Assembly (NCBI GenBank): GCA_035048495.1
Contig: CM068547.1
Location: forward strand, 24,993,913-25,057,912
DNA from: Euptelea pleiosperma
Lineage: Eukaryota; Streptophyta; Magnoliopsida; Ranunculales; Eupteleaceae
DNA length: 64,000 nt
Direction: 5' to 3'
The notes under the pieces are model-generated. The model was not told the origin of the DNA and made no database searches. It saw only the letters and a list, made by a program, of their open reading frames with translations. How positions within the stretch are numbered: the first letter of the stretch is position 1; each line of letters starts with the position of its first letter. The position numbers were made by a program, and so were the translations under genes. This document shows, piece after piece, positions 22,745 to 64,000 of this stretch.

Positions 22745-23142
22745 TTAGGAAAAAATTTAGATGCAGAGGACTTTGGATGCAGTCGATGTAGAGGGGTCTC
22801 ATGGCCCTACATAGTTCATTTTTGGGGCCCACTAACCACATGGATGTTTACCTCACCCCATGGTGGATATATATACTAAAAATCTGTCTCATTGATTTTC
22901 TCGCACCATATATTTCATTAGATTTTTAGAATTGATTGTAGTTGTTGGATTCAAGCATGTTTTTTGCATATTTTTTGGGCTCTTAATCCAATGGCTAGAA
23001 ATTAGGTATGCATGTCCACTAAGGGGTGGGGTAAACATCCATGCATGCGGTTAGTGGGCCCAAAAAAATGAGCCATGTAGGACCACAAGACCCCTCTGAA
23101 TGGACTGCATCCAAAGTCCACTGCATCTAAATTTTTTCCTAA
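22745..23142. mobile_element. 398-bp MITE with ~100-bp terminal inverted repeats
   Basis: Left arm TTAGGAAAAAATTTAGATGC pairs with the inverted right end GCATCTAAATTTTTTCCTAA, and the match continues through CTTTGGATGCAGT, GAGGGGTCT, GGGCCCACTAACC and CATGGATGTTTACC. The interior is non-coding. No perfect target duplication was found. Confidence 0.8.
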
Positions 23143-23263
23143 CATGGGGCACGTGTTCCGTTACAAGGTGATGCCTTTTGGTCTAAAGAATGCCGGGGCG
23201 ATGTACCAGCAAGCCATGACTGCAATGTTTCATGATATGATTCACAACCTCCTTTATCGTTGA
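23141..23263 (+). pseudogene. Ty3-gypsy reverse transcriptase scrap
   Basis: Forty codons starting against the MITE end read MGHVFRYKVMPFGLKNAGAM then YQQAMTAMFHDMIHN, followed by a stop. The string VMPFGLKNAGA-YQ is the conserved gypsy RT block just before the YxDD catalytic motif, which is missing here. It is an isolated fragment of about 120 bp with no flanking pol. Confidence 0.8.
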
Positions 23264-24569
23264 GCGGTCATTTAGGGGCCTTAGTTGGTGACTTCTCTCC
23301 ATCTCTATCTTTTGATTCACCATTTGCATAACCAGGATCTATTGATCCAATCTCTAGCTTTCCATCTCCCACTCTAGTGCCTGGGAACGAACCAGTGGAA
23401 TCCAATGGTGAACCACTCATTGCAACCGGCTAACCGGGAAGCTTCAAAGGCGAATAAAGGATGACCCCTGACGGAACGTAATCCTAAAATTCAGGAAAGA
23501 ACCCCTCGGGATCTACAGTCTCGTAAAAACTATATTTAAAGAGTTATTTGTTAATTAATAAGAATATACTCAGAGAATTCCTCTCAAACTTACATTTTTT
23601 TTTTTTTTTGGATAGGCAAAATATGAAGATTGTTGATAACATTTCAGAATCTTGCCAAATGTTTGTTTTGACTTATTGAAATCTAATATTCAGGTTTGGA
23701 ACATTGCCTTGAACTCTTGTAGATCATCCCCCACCCACCACAACCAAAAATGACAGATAAAGTGTCAAATCTAGGCCGAAAATGAAGCAAATGGCAACAT
23801 GCTTAGTTTAATTTGTTGACGAAGCAAGTGAAAAATGTAATCTATAGGCCTTTCAATGAAGCAACTAAGGGCTATGAGTACTGAAAGCATTTCGGGAAAA
23901 ATCTGTGCAAGTCATGAAATGGATCAAGCAACCACCAAAAATCCATACCTAACAGGACCTTCATCCTGTGGTGCCCCCATAGCAGACCACCCATGGTGCG
24001 TTTAATGGAATAAGCAAACAAAAACATAAGCATGTAAGTGTTTTCCACATTGCAGTGTTGCCCTAGCTAGACAAACAGAACCATCACGTCCCCACCAGGA
24101 GAGCCAAGTGGCTATGCCGCAATGTACGTATCAAATAAGAAAATTTGTTATGGTCATAAATTGCAGCGAAAAATCAATCCTCACACTCTCAACAGCCGCG
24201 ATACAAATTGGGGTTCATTGAATGTTATAAAAAAAAAAAAAAAAAAATCTCCGTTGTATGTGGCAACTGTTGTGCTGCAATTCCTGACCATAAAAAATTT
24301 TCCCATTTTGAGAAAATAAAAGTACATGTGAAATTATCCCAACAGTGGGACATGTGATGGTGTAGCACCAATTTCACTAGGGTAAGCCCCCCCACCTTGT
24401 ATCCCTATATTTCAAGCAGATTGAGAAATGACATGAGGATTCTGAACATTTCTTTGAAGAGAAAGATGAGATCCGAACCATCGACATAACGAAAAAATTT
24501 ACATGTTTTTCTTGAGGGATGACAAAATTTCTCTATATTTCAAGCAATTCTAAGCACTACAGTAGATAC
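23264..24569. other. Intergenic DNA, nothing recognised
   Basis: No supported ORF; poly(T) at 23608-23622 and poly(A) at 24231-24247 may be tails of old retroposons, but no bodies or target duplications could be read. Confidence 0.4.
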
Positions 24570-24738
24570 TAGACGCAACCAACCTTTTTTTTTTTTTTTT
24601 TATATATTTATCGAAGGGTATCCCTACGGTTGTACATACCGACCCCACAGAAGTTTCCCTTACATACGACTGGGTTAAATAGGAGGCCAGACAGTTCACC
24701 GCTGCACCAAAACCACTAGGGGTTAGACGCAACCAACC
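24570..24738 (-). mobile_element. SINE-like retroposon with 15-bp target-site duplication
   Basis: The body at 24585-24723 is flanked by perfect copies of TAGACGCAACCAACC (24570-24584 and 24724-24738). A run of 18 T at the left end is the poly(A) tail on the minus strand. The minus-strand 5' part TGGTGCAGCGGTGA resembles a pol III A box of tRNA-derived SINEs; a clear B box was not seen. The body is about 120 bp and non-coding. Tail, long target duplication and size point to LINE-mobilised retroposition. Confidence 0.75.
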
Positions 24739-25247
24739 ATCTTGAGAACAACCTCCAATGACTGGTTATTAATTTGATCATTTATCGTGAAAAAGGACGT
24801 AATCATCATTAGCTTTGGCAGTTGATCTGAATTTTTGCAAAACTGAAGTTACAGATATGAGAGAGAGAGAGAGAGGGGTTGTTGTTGTGGGGTGTGTTGA
24901 GAGGGTCTTTTCATGGAGGGGGGGGGGTTAGGGAACTGTGGATGAAGTAACAGATGAGAGTGAGTGGAAAGCGGGGGTGCAAGAATGGGAGGGGTTATGA
25001 TAGTTTTCTTTTGCAGGGTGGTCGAGTGGAGAAAAGCATCGATGGGAATTCGATTTGGAAGGATTTGAAAGACGCATCATTTATTATTGTGGAAGAGCCT
25101 TAGACATGGAAGAAATTTTGGTGGGACCCACTCCAGAATCCCACTCATTCTCACTTAGACTTTTTTCAATTCCCCTTTCAAAATTATTCTTATTCACTTT
25201 ACTAGAAGAAAAATAAATAATAATAATAACTTATAAGTCCTTTGTTT

Positions 25248-25282
<35 letters not shown>

Positions 25283-26115
25283 GCATTATATGTTTTTCTT
25301 AATTTCATAATTTAATAAAATTTTTAAATCCCAATTCAAAAATATAATTATTTATTTTATAACGCATTAATATAACATCAACCACAACAATGATAAAATA
25401 AATAAATAATATCATCTATATCTTCTAAATTTTTTAATTTATAGCGCATCGTGAAATAAAAATAAGGTCTAAACATCGTGAGGGCCCACATGGAAAAAAA
25501 CCCGAGATTTGAATAGCAAAGATTGAGAAATTGAGAAACGCTAGTGGTCGAAAAAATAGATACGCTTGATCACAGCCTTCCGTAACGTTATTTCTAATAC
25601 AGTTGGCGCACATTCGAAAATAGCACCAGTGGTGTTCTGGGGTCTGCTCAAATGTGCCACTACACTTTAGAGCGACAGGTGACAGAATTCTTGAACTCAT
25701 GCTAGGGTTGCAAAATCACAACCCATTACAGGCAATATTTACAATAGAACTAGCCCGTTGTTCTTTCCCCCATCTTGTTTTTTTCTCTGAAACAACAACA
25801 ACAACAACAACAATGACGACGACCATGCAAACAAACAACAACAATGATAAACCGTCCCCTTTTAACTCTGTTGTGCATGTGCTTCACATGCAAACCTTTG
25901 ATTTCTAGCATATCGGCATGTCCCACTGTACGTGGAATTCTAGCCATCAAATCAATGGTCCTTTCTCTTCATCCTGTCCAAAAGAATGCAATGGGTGGGA
26001 TGGTTAGGATGAACCAATAAGGCTATTCTACGCCTAGCTAGGATCCATTTTCACCATTAATTTTGTGTCAATATCTGATAAGGTTTTTGAAATTTCACAA
26101 TAGCCATCATACTGA
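24739..26115. other. Intergenic DNA with simple repeats
   Basis: Contains GA and G runs (24860-24930), a (TAA)n tract (25247-25279) and (CAA)n (25793-25813). Short ORFs here (25434-25700 and others) have no recognisable domain. Confidence 0.5.
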
Positions 26116-26462
26116 TAAAAAATCAGCCTTTGACTCATTTCCACTTGACTCTAGAATCTTGTGTCAAAAACGTGTAAGATGAGTGCCAATATCCAATAAG
26201 CATCCGAGAAGAAAATTTGCCATCGATCCTTACCAAAAATCAGCCTTTGACTCATTTCTACTGGACTCCACAGTCTTGTGTCAAAACCGTGTAAGATGAG
26301 TACCAATCCAGTAACGATTCGATGAGAAAATTTGCCATCCTTACCAAAAAATCAGACTTTGACTCATTTCCAGTAGTGGATTCCACAGTCTTGTGTCAAA
26401 ACCGTGTCAACAAAACCGTGTAAGACGAATGCCAATCCAGTAAAGATCCAATAAGAAAATAA
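26116..26462 (+). repeat. Three-copy tandem repeat, ~111-118-bp unit
   Basis: Three successive copies begin AAAAATCAGCCTTTGACTCA at 26116, 26234 and 26345 and share ACTCCACAGTCTTGTGTCAA, CCGTGTAAGATGAG and AGAAAATTTGCCATC. The third copy has a small internal duplication (CCGTGTCAACAAAACCGTG). Non-coding. Confidence 0.85.
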
Positions 26463-26592
26463 TTAAGCCAATCATTACCAATCTGATGATCTGATCAATC
26501 CGCTAATTAAACTAAAGAAAAAATTTATTATAATTATAGATTTAATTTTTCTCAAATATTGACATACTCTGTAGGCATAATTTCATGTGGGT

Positions 26593-26963
26593 GTGTCAGG
26601 ATCAAGGGACAAAAAATTGGGGAGGGCCAATAAATAAATTAGAATTTTTGGAATAAGATGTTTTTTGGTGAGGATGATCTCTATGGTGAGGAGATCATTC
26701 TCACAAAAAATTCAAGTCATTCCAATATTCATAGCCTGGTTTACAAGTTGAAGAATTATGGACCGTCTATTTTTACCGTTAACTTGAAAATCACTTTTGA
26801 TGGGATTAGAAATTTCGGAATGGGCTGATTTTTTGTAGGGCTGATCTAATATGGTGAGAAGATCATCCTCACCAAAAAACAACCACTGATTCATCTTCCA
26901 TGTGGGTACACCAAAATTATTGTAAAAAATGTTGTATGAAATTGTTGTCCCCCGATCCTGACC
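26593..26963. mobile_element. MITE with GTCAGGATC ends
   Basis: Inverted ends TGTCAGGATCAAGGGACAAA and, reversed, GGGTCAGGATCGGGGGACAA; 371 bp. The interior carries the phrases GTGAGGATGATCT, AAAAATCAGCCCATTC-like and TCAAGTTAACGG. A second copy lies in the WRKY intron at about 34988-35325 in the opposite orientation. Confidence 0.7.
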
Positions 26964-27049
26964 CTATATATATAATTCTAAACTTCTTTTAATATATCTC
27001 ATATATAGGATTATATATATAGGCCTAAATAATATTTTTTAATAGGTAG

Positions 27050-27448
27050 GTGCAAGACTTTGATGACAGAGGACTGTCGTCCAGGCCCGATGACAGCCCA
27101 CAATATGAGCCACGTGGCATATTATTAGAGGACGCTGACCATATGGATATTTGACCAATCCCGAGGTGGACCTACAAACCAAAAATCAACATGATTAGTG
27201 ATTTCTAGGCGTTGGATTGTAGTTATTTTCATGGGTTGATTTTAACCCAAGGAATTTGAGCATTATTGACCATTATATGGGGTACAAAGGTCCAAATGTT
27301 TAAAATTACTAATCAGGCTGATTTTTGGTTTGTAGGTCCAGCTAGGGATTGCCAAAAATCCAAACAGTCAGAGTCCTATAAGAGTATGCCATGTGGCTCA
27401 TATTGTGGGCTGTCATCGCTCATCAGCTGTCATCAAATTTTTGCTCTG
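27050..27448. mobile_element. Mutator-like MITE 340 bp upstream of the WRKY start codon
   Basis: Inverted arms: TTTGATGACAG..., GATGACAGCCCACAATATGA, ACCTACAAACCAAAAATCA on the left, mirrored on the right. ATAGGTA lies on both flanks (27042-27048 and 27449-27455), consistent with a slightly degraded 9-bp duplication. Two W-box cores TTGACC (27151-27156, 27266-27271) lie within it. Same family as 31738-33070 and 60147-60520. Confidence 0.75.
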
Positions 27449-27790
27449 ATAGGTAATCCTAAAGTGCTTTTGAAATATCTAATAGATTCTTTGTCAATAG
27501 AAAGGAGAATGAAAATGAAAACACTAGTGGAGCCGATAACAACAGTCACTGTACATGTCTTCGCTAGACAACCTTAAGAAGATGAGATGGAATATTTTCC
27601 AAGAAACATTCCACCGGCATTTACCAGTCGACAAGCACCACCATGTAAACCTCCCCAAACAGCTTGACCGGACAAATATGCTGTACGGACACACGCACCA
27701 GAGAGAAAAAAAAAAAAAAAAACAAAGATAATAAGAGAAAAAAAAAAGAAGATATAGCTTTTGAAAACCCACTGAGGATTAATCACCCAC
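27449..27790 (+). promoter_or_regulatory. Proximal promoter and 5' leader of the WRKY gene
   Basis: No clear TATA box is seen. A W-box core TTGACC is at 27664-27669, which fits the common auto- and cross-regulation of WRKY genes. If transcribed, the leader has two upstream ATGs: one at 27643 followed immediately by TAA in a good context (CACCACCATGTAA), and a 17-codon uORF at 27678-27731 running through a poly(A) stretch. The transcription start is not determinable. Confidence 0.4.
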
Positions 27791-59325
<31,535 letters not shown>

Positions 59326-60146
59326 TAGCTTAATAACATAAAAAGGCCATGTTGTAATGCTTATAACACATGTATTAGTTTGTAATGTTCTTTATTCCAA
59401 AAGCCCGTAGAGCACGTGCATTTCTTATTTTGTATTATGACTTTTCAAAGCCTAATCTATTTGAAAAAAGTAAGTATTTTATTACTTAAGATGTTGAAAA
59501 TTGATCTGATATAATGTAAAAATGAGTTTTAATAACACTACGGAATAATCATAGTTATAAAAATCTTCATCCCTCCTTAAATATGGGGTTAAATACATGA
59601 CATATGCATCTATCTATCTATCTTAAATGTAATCCACCAACCTTTGAATTTTGGTATAATTGACAGATTGGATTGAGTAGGTGATCTTAATCATCTGAAG
59701 AATTGTATTACTTTGAAGGAAACATACTAATGTATGTAACAAGGCCCCAAATTTTTGACGAGGCCTTTTTTAAATTTTGATTTATTTTAATAAAAGGCCC
59801 CTCCACCTGTTCGTATAGGGAAGCCCCTCCACGCACACACCATCTCTAGCTATGGTTGGATTAGATTTTTTACCGATCCCAATGACACATTAACCTTTTT
59901 CTAACTTTTTTTTATCCTTTTCTCGCATGCACGTGCTATGACTTTTGCAGCTTGTTCCACGTTCTCAAATCCTACGGTCCGGATTCAAGATTCTTCATAT
60001 CTTATTGCAGACCAAAACCTGAGTCTCATCACTACCGTCCACGTGGTGAGGGTGATGTGATCTGGCTGTATTTAGTAATTTAATTCTTGTCCTCTAAGCC
60101 CATCATATCATACGGCCACAGACAAAATAAACAACACCGAGAAACT
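59326..60146. other. WRKY 3' flank and intergenic DNA
   Basis: The first ~80 bp is the likely 3' UTR, with TTGTAATG (59353-59360) and TTTGTAATGTTC (59381-59392) resembling plant far-upstream poly(A) elements. Beyond that, nothing coding was recognised. Confidence 0.45.
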
Positions 60147-60520
60147 GGAGACTAGGACTTTGCTGATTGACGTTTGTCGTCAACGTCGATGATGGACTCA
60201 TAGTATAAGCCATGTGGAATATTCTCAGTGATCTCTAGCCGTGTGATGTTTGGAAAAATCTTAGGTGGACCTACAAACCAAAAATTATACTGTTTAGTGA
60301 TTTATAAGCGTTGGATTGGAGTCATTTTCATGGGTTGATTTGTACCCGTTGAATTTGAGCATTATTTGGGGTACAATGGTCCAAATGTTTGAAATCACTA
60401 ATTATGCTTATTTTTGGTGTGTAGGTCCACCCCAGAGATGGGACAAACATACATATACGTGGATCATACTTTGGTCCGTTATCAACGTTGACTAGACTTC
60501 GTTAGCAAAGTTCTACTCAA
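60147..60520. mobile_element. Mutator-like MITE, same family as 27050-27448
   Basis: Inverted ends around ACTTTGCTGATTGACG and, reversed, ACTTTGCTAACGAAG; interior GTGGACCTACAAACCAAAA, TTTATAAGCGTTGGATTGG, TCATGGGTTGATTT and AATTTGAGCATTA run parallel to 27170-27265. No clean target duplication. Confidence 0.65.
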
Positions 60521-60529
60521 AACCGGGGT

Positions 60530-60885
60530 GTTGATCACAAGTACCCATCCTGCATGTTGGTCACGCCAGAATATTGCTATGTGACACTGCTGTGGGACTG
60601 ACTTAACCCTTGAATGGTTGGCAACCATTGATGGACCTACACCGCAAAATTAACTCAATTACTGATTCATAACCGTTGAATTTTTCCATAATGGACCTTA
60701 TTGAACACACTCTCCAAGCCCGTAGTGAAAAATGCCCAAATTAATTAATGGACACTTATCAGGCAGATTTCAGGAGTGTAGGTTCACCAAGGAGTGGACA
60801 CAATCACCAAACCTTCTATGGCCCCAAAAAGGTGTGCCACATGGCAGTAGTTGGTGTGACTAATATGTGATTAATACGAAGGCCC
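60530..60885. mobile_element. MITE with TTGGTCAC-type arms
   Basis: Left TTGGTCACGCCAGAATATTG then TATGTGACAC; right, reversed, TTAGTCACACCAACTACTG then CATGTGGCACAC. Non-coding. A related left half recurs at 61923-61985. Confidence 0.5.
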
Positions 60886-61148
60886 ATTTAGAGTTTTCAC
60901 CTTAGGCCTCAACTTGTATCGAGACGGCCCTGAGTACAACAATGGCATATTTAATATAAATCAATCAACAAAGCCTATTCCAACTATTGGGTAGGCTATT
61001 CGACTCTATCTAGGGTCGTATCCTCTATTAGGGTACCCCTAGCATGAGCTCTTGAAGCAATAAACTACCAAGATTCATGGATAAAGATAATAAATAGTTT
61101 ATATCGACTATTAGCCGACATAGCCCTCATTCTTTTGGGCTTGGGACA

Positions 61149-61496
61149 TAGGGGTGTCAATTTTACCCGTTTAACTGGGAACCGAATCGGAATCGGAACC
61201 GAGAACACCGGTTCCGGTTCCAATTGAACCGGAATCGAACCGAAAATAATGGTTCCGGTGCTGGGTAGTTTAATATGGAACCGAAACCTATAGGAACTGG
61301 AACCGAACCGATAAGAACTGGAACCGATATATAAATATAGTGTTAAAATTCTCATATTATCAAGATTGGACCCAATATACCCGGAACCGGCAGAAACCAC
61401 ATAATCGGTTCCGGTTCCAGGTCCATCATTTTGAGAACTGGAACCGATAAGAACTGGAACTTGGCCACCTTAGGAACCGACCCGGTGACACCCCTA
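61149..61496. mobile_element. hAT-like MITE rich in GGAACCG motifs
   Basis: Ends TAGGGGTGTCA and TGACACCCCTA; flanks TTGGGACA (61141-61148) and TTGGGATT (61497-61504) match at six of eight positions, as expected for a degraded hAT duplication. The interior is a string of GGAACCG and GGTTCCGGTTCC motifs in both orientations. The minus-strand ORFs over it (61065-61638) translate the repeat and are not genes. Confidence 0.75.
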
Positions 61497-61719
61497 TTGG
61501 GATTGAGATGCAGTTCAAATCTTTTTTTTTTCTTTTTAAACTTTTCATAAGAACAAAGATAAGGGAATGGTGGGTTGCCCACCAATCTGACACTTTTCTT
61601 TGTAAGTATCTCCTAGACGTGGGATCCATGGTCATCAATTAAAGCCGTGCAATTGCAATATTAACCTGATCTAAATTAAATGGTTAGGATCCTATCCTAA
61701 TGTTGGTTCTCCAAATATA

Positions 61720-61935
61720 GTTTAAAAAACGGCAGTTATAGCGGTAACGCCCTTACGATTTTTTTTTTTTTTTTCTTTTATTGTTATCAAGGTTATTTAG
61801 GAAACAAAAAAAAATATTATGACTGTCTTTTACTTCATATGTAAAACTGATGTAACCCGTTACAACCCGGTCATACCGGTAACCGTTAAGTGACTGTTAT
61901 AATGTTATAACGGACCATTTAAAACCTCGGTCACT
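61720..61935. mobile_element. Short AACGGC-family MITE
   Basis: Left AGTTTAAAAAACGGCAGTTA then TAGCGGTAACGCCC; right ATAACGGACCATTTAAAACC, roughly inverted. Contains a poly(T) tract. Confidence 0.5.
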
Positions 61936-62218
61936 AATCACTAGTACCTATCCTGCGTGATGGTCACCCCTTTGTACATTCTTTGGGCCCACTAACCTAT
62001 ATAATCTTTGGTCGACCTATACACAAAAATAAGCCTGATAAGTGATTCCTAGCCATTGGATTTGAGCATTTCTCAAAATTTTCCATCATTGAAGGTCAAA
62101 TAGATGATGCATGAAGAAAAGAGGGCAAGGACTTTACAGTTGTTGTACGCACGGCTTTCTTCGGCCCACTAACCAAGAGTTTTTGGCCCACCCACAGAAA
62201 GAAAAAATTCGCTGTCCC

Positions 62219-62343
62219 TGGGGACTTCAAACTTTGAATTCCTTGTTAACTGCCCTTACCAACTAACCAGGGCTTAACATGGGTTGGGTTAAGGCCTTAG
62301 TGTATGTGTCAGACATTTTCGGAGGGGGTTTGAAGTCCCCATC
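62219..62343. repeat. Inverted-repeat hairpin GGGGACTTCAAA
   Basis: GGGGACTTCAAACTTTGAA at the left and GGGTTTGAAGTCCCC at the right form a stem around about 95 bp. A related stretch with TTTGAAGTC occurs at 63650. Probably a small MITE. Confidence 0.45.
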
Positions 62344-62379
62344 GGATAGCAATCTTCTCTCCACCCACACAGCTATCTT

Positions 62380-62545
62380 CTATATAACAAAATAGGACGG
62401 TTATCTCTCCCTCTTATCCGGCTTCATAAAGGATGGCCGATATCTTATCACATCAAATGGACGGTGGATCTCAGCCACTCGCACACAATTTTGACACACT
62501 TTGTCGATGAGTTTCGTGGGCACGGGTCACCTACTATTTACCTAC
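62380..62545 (+). repeat. Helitron-like terminal unit, diverged copy
   Basis: Runs parallel to 63315-63460 and 63475-63610: GGATGACCGAGATCTTATC-like, AAATGGACGGTGGATCTCA, CCACTCGCACAC, then GTGGGCACGGGTCACCTACTA. The terminal CTRR is lost. Confidence 0.4.
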
Positions 62546-62746
62546 ATATAAGGAATGCAATGGGTTAGATTTACATATAGCCCAAGGGTCAGGCTCAGGA
62601 GCCCCACTTTTTATGCCTCGAGAGGGGTGTTACCGTTAAAACGTGGTGCTGAAATTCAAATTTCAAAATTTAAAATTTAAAAATTAAAAAAAAAATAGAA
62701 TTTAACAGAAATTTAATGGTTTTCTTATACCCCACTTGTCTATATC

Positions 62747-63197
62747 ATGGTTTTAAAAACGGCCGTTTAAACTGTTTTAACGGTTGTTTAAATGGTAATG
62801 CCCCAAGCCCGTTTCGGTTGAAACCTTTTAAATACGTTTTAACGTTTTTGAATAAAACGGCCATTTTTTTTGTTTTAACGGCCATTAAAATTGTTTAGAC
62901 GGCTGTTAAAATCGTTTAATTCTGAAAAATTTTGTGAAAAAACGGCCGTTAAATCCGTTTAATTCCATTTAATTTTCGTTAAAATCCGTTATATTCTATT
63001 TTTTTTAGTTTTCAAATTAAAAATTTGAATTTCAGCGCCATTTTTTCCTTTTTTTCCATTAAAATTGTTAAAATCTGTTTAATTCTATTTTTTTTTCATT
63101 TTTGCCCCTGGCCGTTTCAATCCGTTTTAATGGCCGTTTAAACTGTAACGCTCCCAGTCCGTTTAACCGTTAAAACGGCCTCCTTTAAACCTTGGTC
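62747..63197. mobile_element. MITE built of AACGGCCGTT motifs
   Basis: Left CATGGTTTTAAAAACGGCCG and right, reversed, CCAAGGTTTAAAGGAGGCCG. The interior repeats AACGGCCGTTAAA-type motifs in both orientations. Non-coding. Confidence 0.55.
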
Positions 63198-63314
63198 TTT
63201 ATAACAAAACACAGCGGTTGTCTCCCCCTCTTATAGGCTTCATATATCCAAGGGCCCATATCAACCCTTACATAAAATAAAATTTAGATGGTTGGATTAA
63301 TTTAACAGGGAAAT

Positions 63315-63613
63315 TGTCTCTCCACTTATACCCCCTCTTATTGGCTTCACAAAGGATGACCGAGATCTTATCCCCCAAATGGACTATGGATCTCAACCAC
63401 TCGCACCCGTTTTTTGGGAAATGCTTTGTAGGGGAGTGCCGAGGGCACGAGCCACCCACTATACATCTAGATAACAAAACAGAGAAGTCACTTATCCCCC
63501 CTCTTTATCGTCTTCACAAAGCCCCAAATGGATGGTGGATCTAAACTAATCACACCCGATTTTGGGAAACGCTTTGTCGGAGAGTGCCGTGGGCACGGGC
63601 CACCTACTAGTAT
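63315..63613 (+). mobile_element. Two tandem Helitron-like 3' ends
   Basis: Two copies of a ~145-bp unit. The second ends with the hairpin GTGCC-gtg-GGCAC, about ten bases, then CTAG followed by T (63607-63611), the arrangement of a Helitron 3' terminus. The first has the same hairpin with the end changed to CTAT. No Rep/helicase coding sequence and no certain 5' TC end were found. ORFs on both strands here are repeat translations. Confidence 0.45.
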
Positions 63614-64000
63614 ATGAAATAGGAGAAAATATTTGACGGGCTTCAAAATTTGAAGTCTCCCCTCCCAAAAATGCCATTTGGAGCTTAGTTTAGGGCCTAC
63701 TGACCCTGTGGATCTCACTACTAAATCTTGATCTATGGATTCATTAAGAGGTGGACCGAATATCCACAAGGTAAGTAGGCTCTAAAGAGTACTCCATGTG
63801 GCGTTCTGGAGGGGGACGGGGAGATAAAACACGGGCATTGGTCATTGAGAATGGGGTGGTTTCAAGCCGTAGGATTCTAGCATCTTTTTGGGTACTCAGA
63901 AGGAATGGGGTAGAAATCACAAATCAGGCTAATCTTTAGTGCGTGTTCACCAGAGCCACTGCAGGTTTGCAAAGTTGCTGATGGCACAAAATGAGCCACG
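63614..64000. other. Intergenic DNA, incomplete MITE at the window edge
   Basis: Contains phrases of the MITE families above (GTGGACCGAATATCCAC, AATCAGGCTAATCTTTAGTG, AAAATGAGCCACG at the very end), so an element probably continues beyond the window. Confidence 0.4.

Noticed and set aside
25434..25700. 88-codon minus-strand ORF with several cysteines
   Set aside because: No recognisable domain, no splice or promoter context and no homologous phrase; probably chance.
26116..26462. CRISPR-like spaced repeats
   Set aside because: The units are contiguous ~115-bp tandem copies without unique spacers, in a plant nuclear context.
61065..61638. Minus-strand ORFs with repeated EPEP/PVP and SYRF motifs
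   Set aside because: They translate the GGAACCG repeats of the hAT-like MITE.

Overview
This is nuclear DNA from a flowering plant with a large, repeat-rich genome. The evidence is a WRKY transcription factor gene with canonical GT-AG introns, several generations of Ty1-copia (SIRE-type) LTR retrotransposons, many MITEs, and pyrimidine-rich, AT-rich intergenic DNA. The very long intron would suit an early-diverging angiosperm or magnoliid, but the sequence alone does not settle the lineage.

Only one gene looks intact. It is a group IIc WRKY gene on the plus strand, closest to WRKY12, starting at 27791. Four exons (27791-28048, 28263-28336, 28522-28683, 59163-59325) join in frame to a 218-residue protein. 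The third intron is about 30.5 kb (28684-59162). It sits at the conserved arginine-codon (R-type) position inside the WRKY domain and holds almost half of this window. The exon with the second half of the WRKY domain, including the zinc-binding cysteines and histidines, therefore lies 30 kb downstream and would be easy to miss.

Layout. 1-600: foldback element with long inverted arms. 880-3500 and 4121-13613: two copies of a pyrimidine-rich LTR-like unit; the second is split by a minus-strand, pol-less copia element (5252-12633), which itself carries a solo LTR of another family (7091-8250) with a perfect 5-bp target duplication. 13614-17838: a 5'-truncated plus-strand relative with a gag remnant and a partial 3' LTR. 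18100-19400: two broken RNase H-like (RVT_3) fragments. 19400-27450: intergenic DNA with MITEs, a SINE-like retroposon, a gypsy RT scrap and a 115-bp tandem repeat. 27450-59325: the WRKY gene. Its third intron contains hAT-like and Mutator-like MITEs (one with a Tourist-like element nested in it), a probable 2.8-kb LTR, a solo copia LTR, a degenerate plant-mobile-domain gene, and a 9-kb copia element with a decayed pol. 59326-64000: downstream DNA with MITEs and Helitron-like ends.

The copia elements share one LTR family. Its U3 carries arrays of the palindrome CCAATCGATTGG just before a TATA box. Two members have gag but no pol. A third, inside the WRKY intron, has a full but dead pol, so the two classes look like non-autonomous and once-autonomous members of one lineage. 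Apart from the WRKY gene, every coding segment recognised here is broken. No tRNA, rRNA, CRISPR or organelle insertion was recognised. Identities and ages were not computed.
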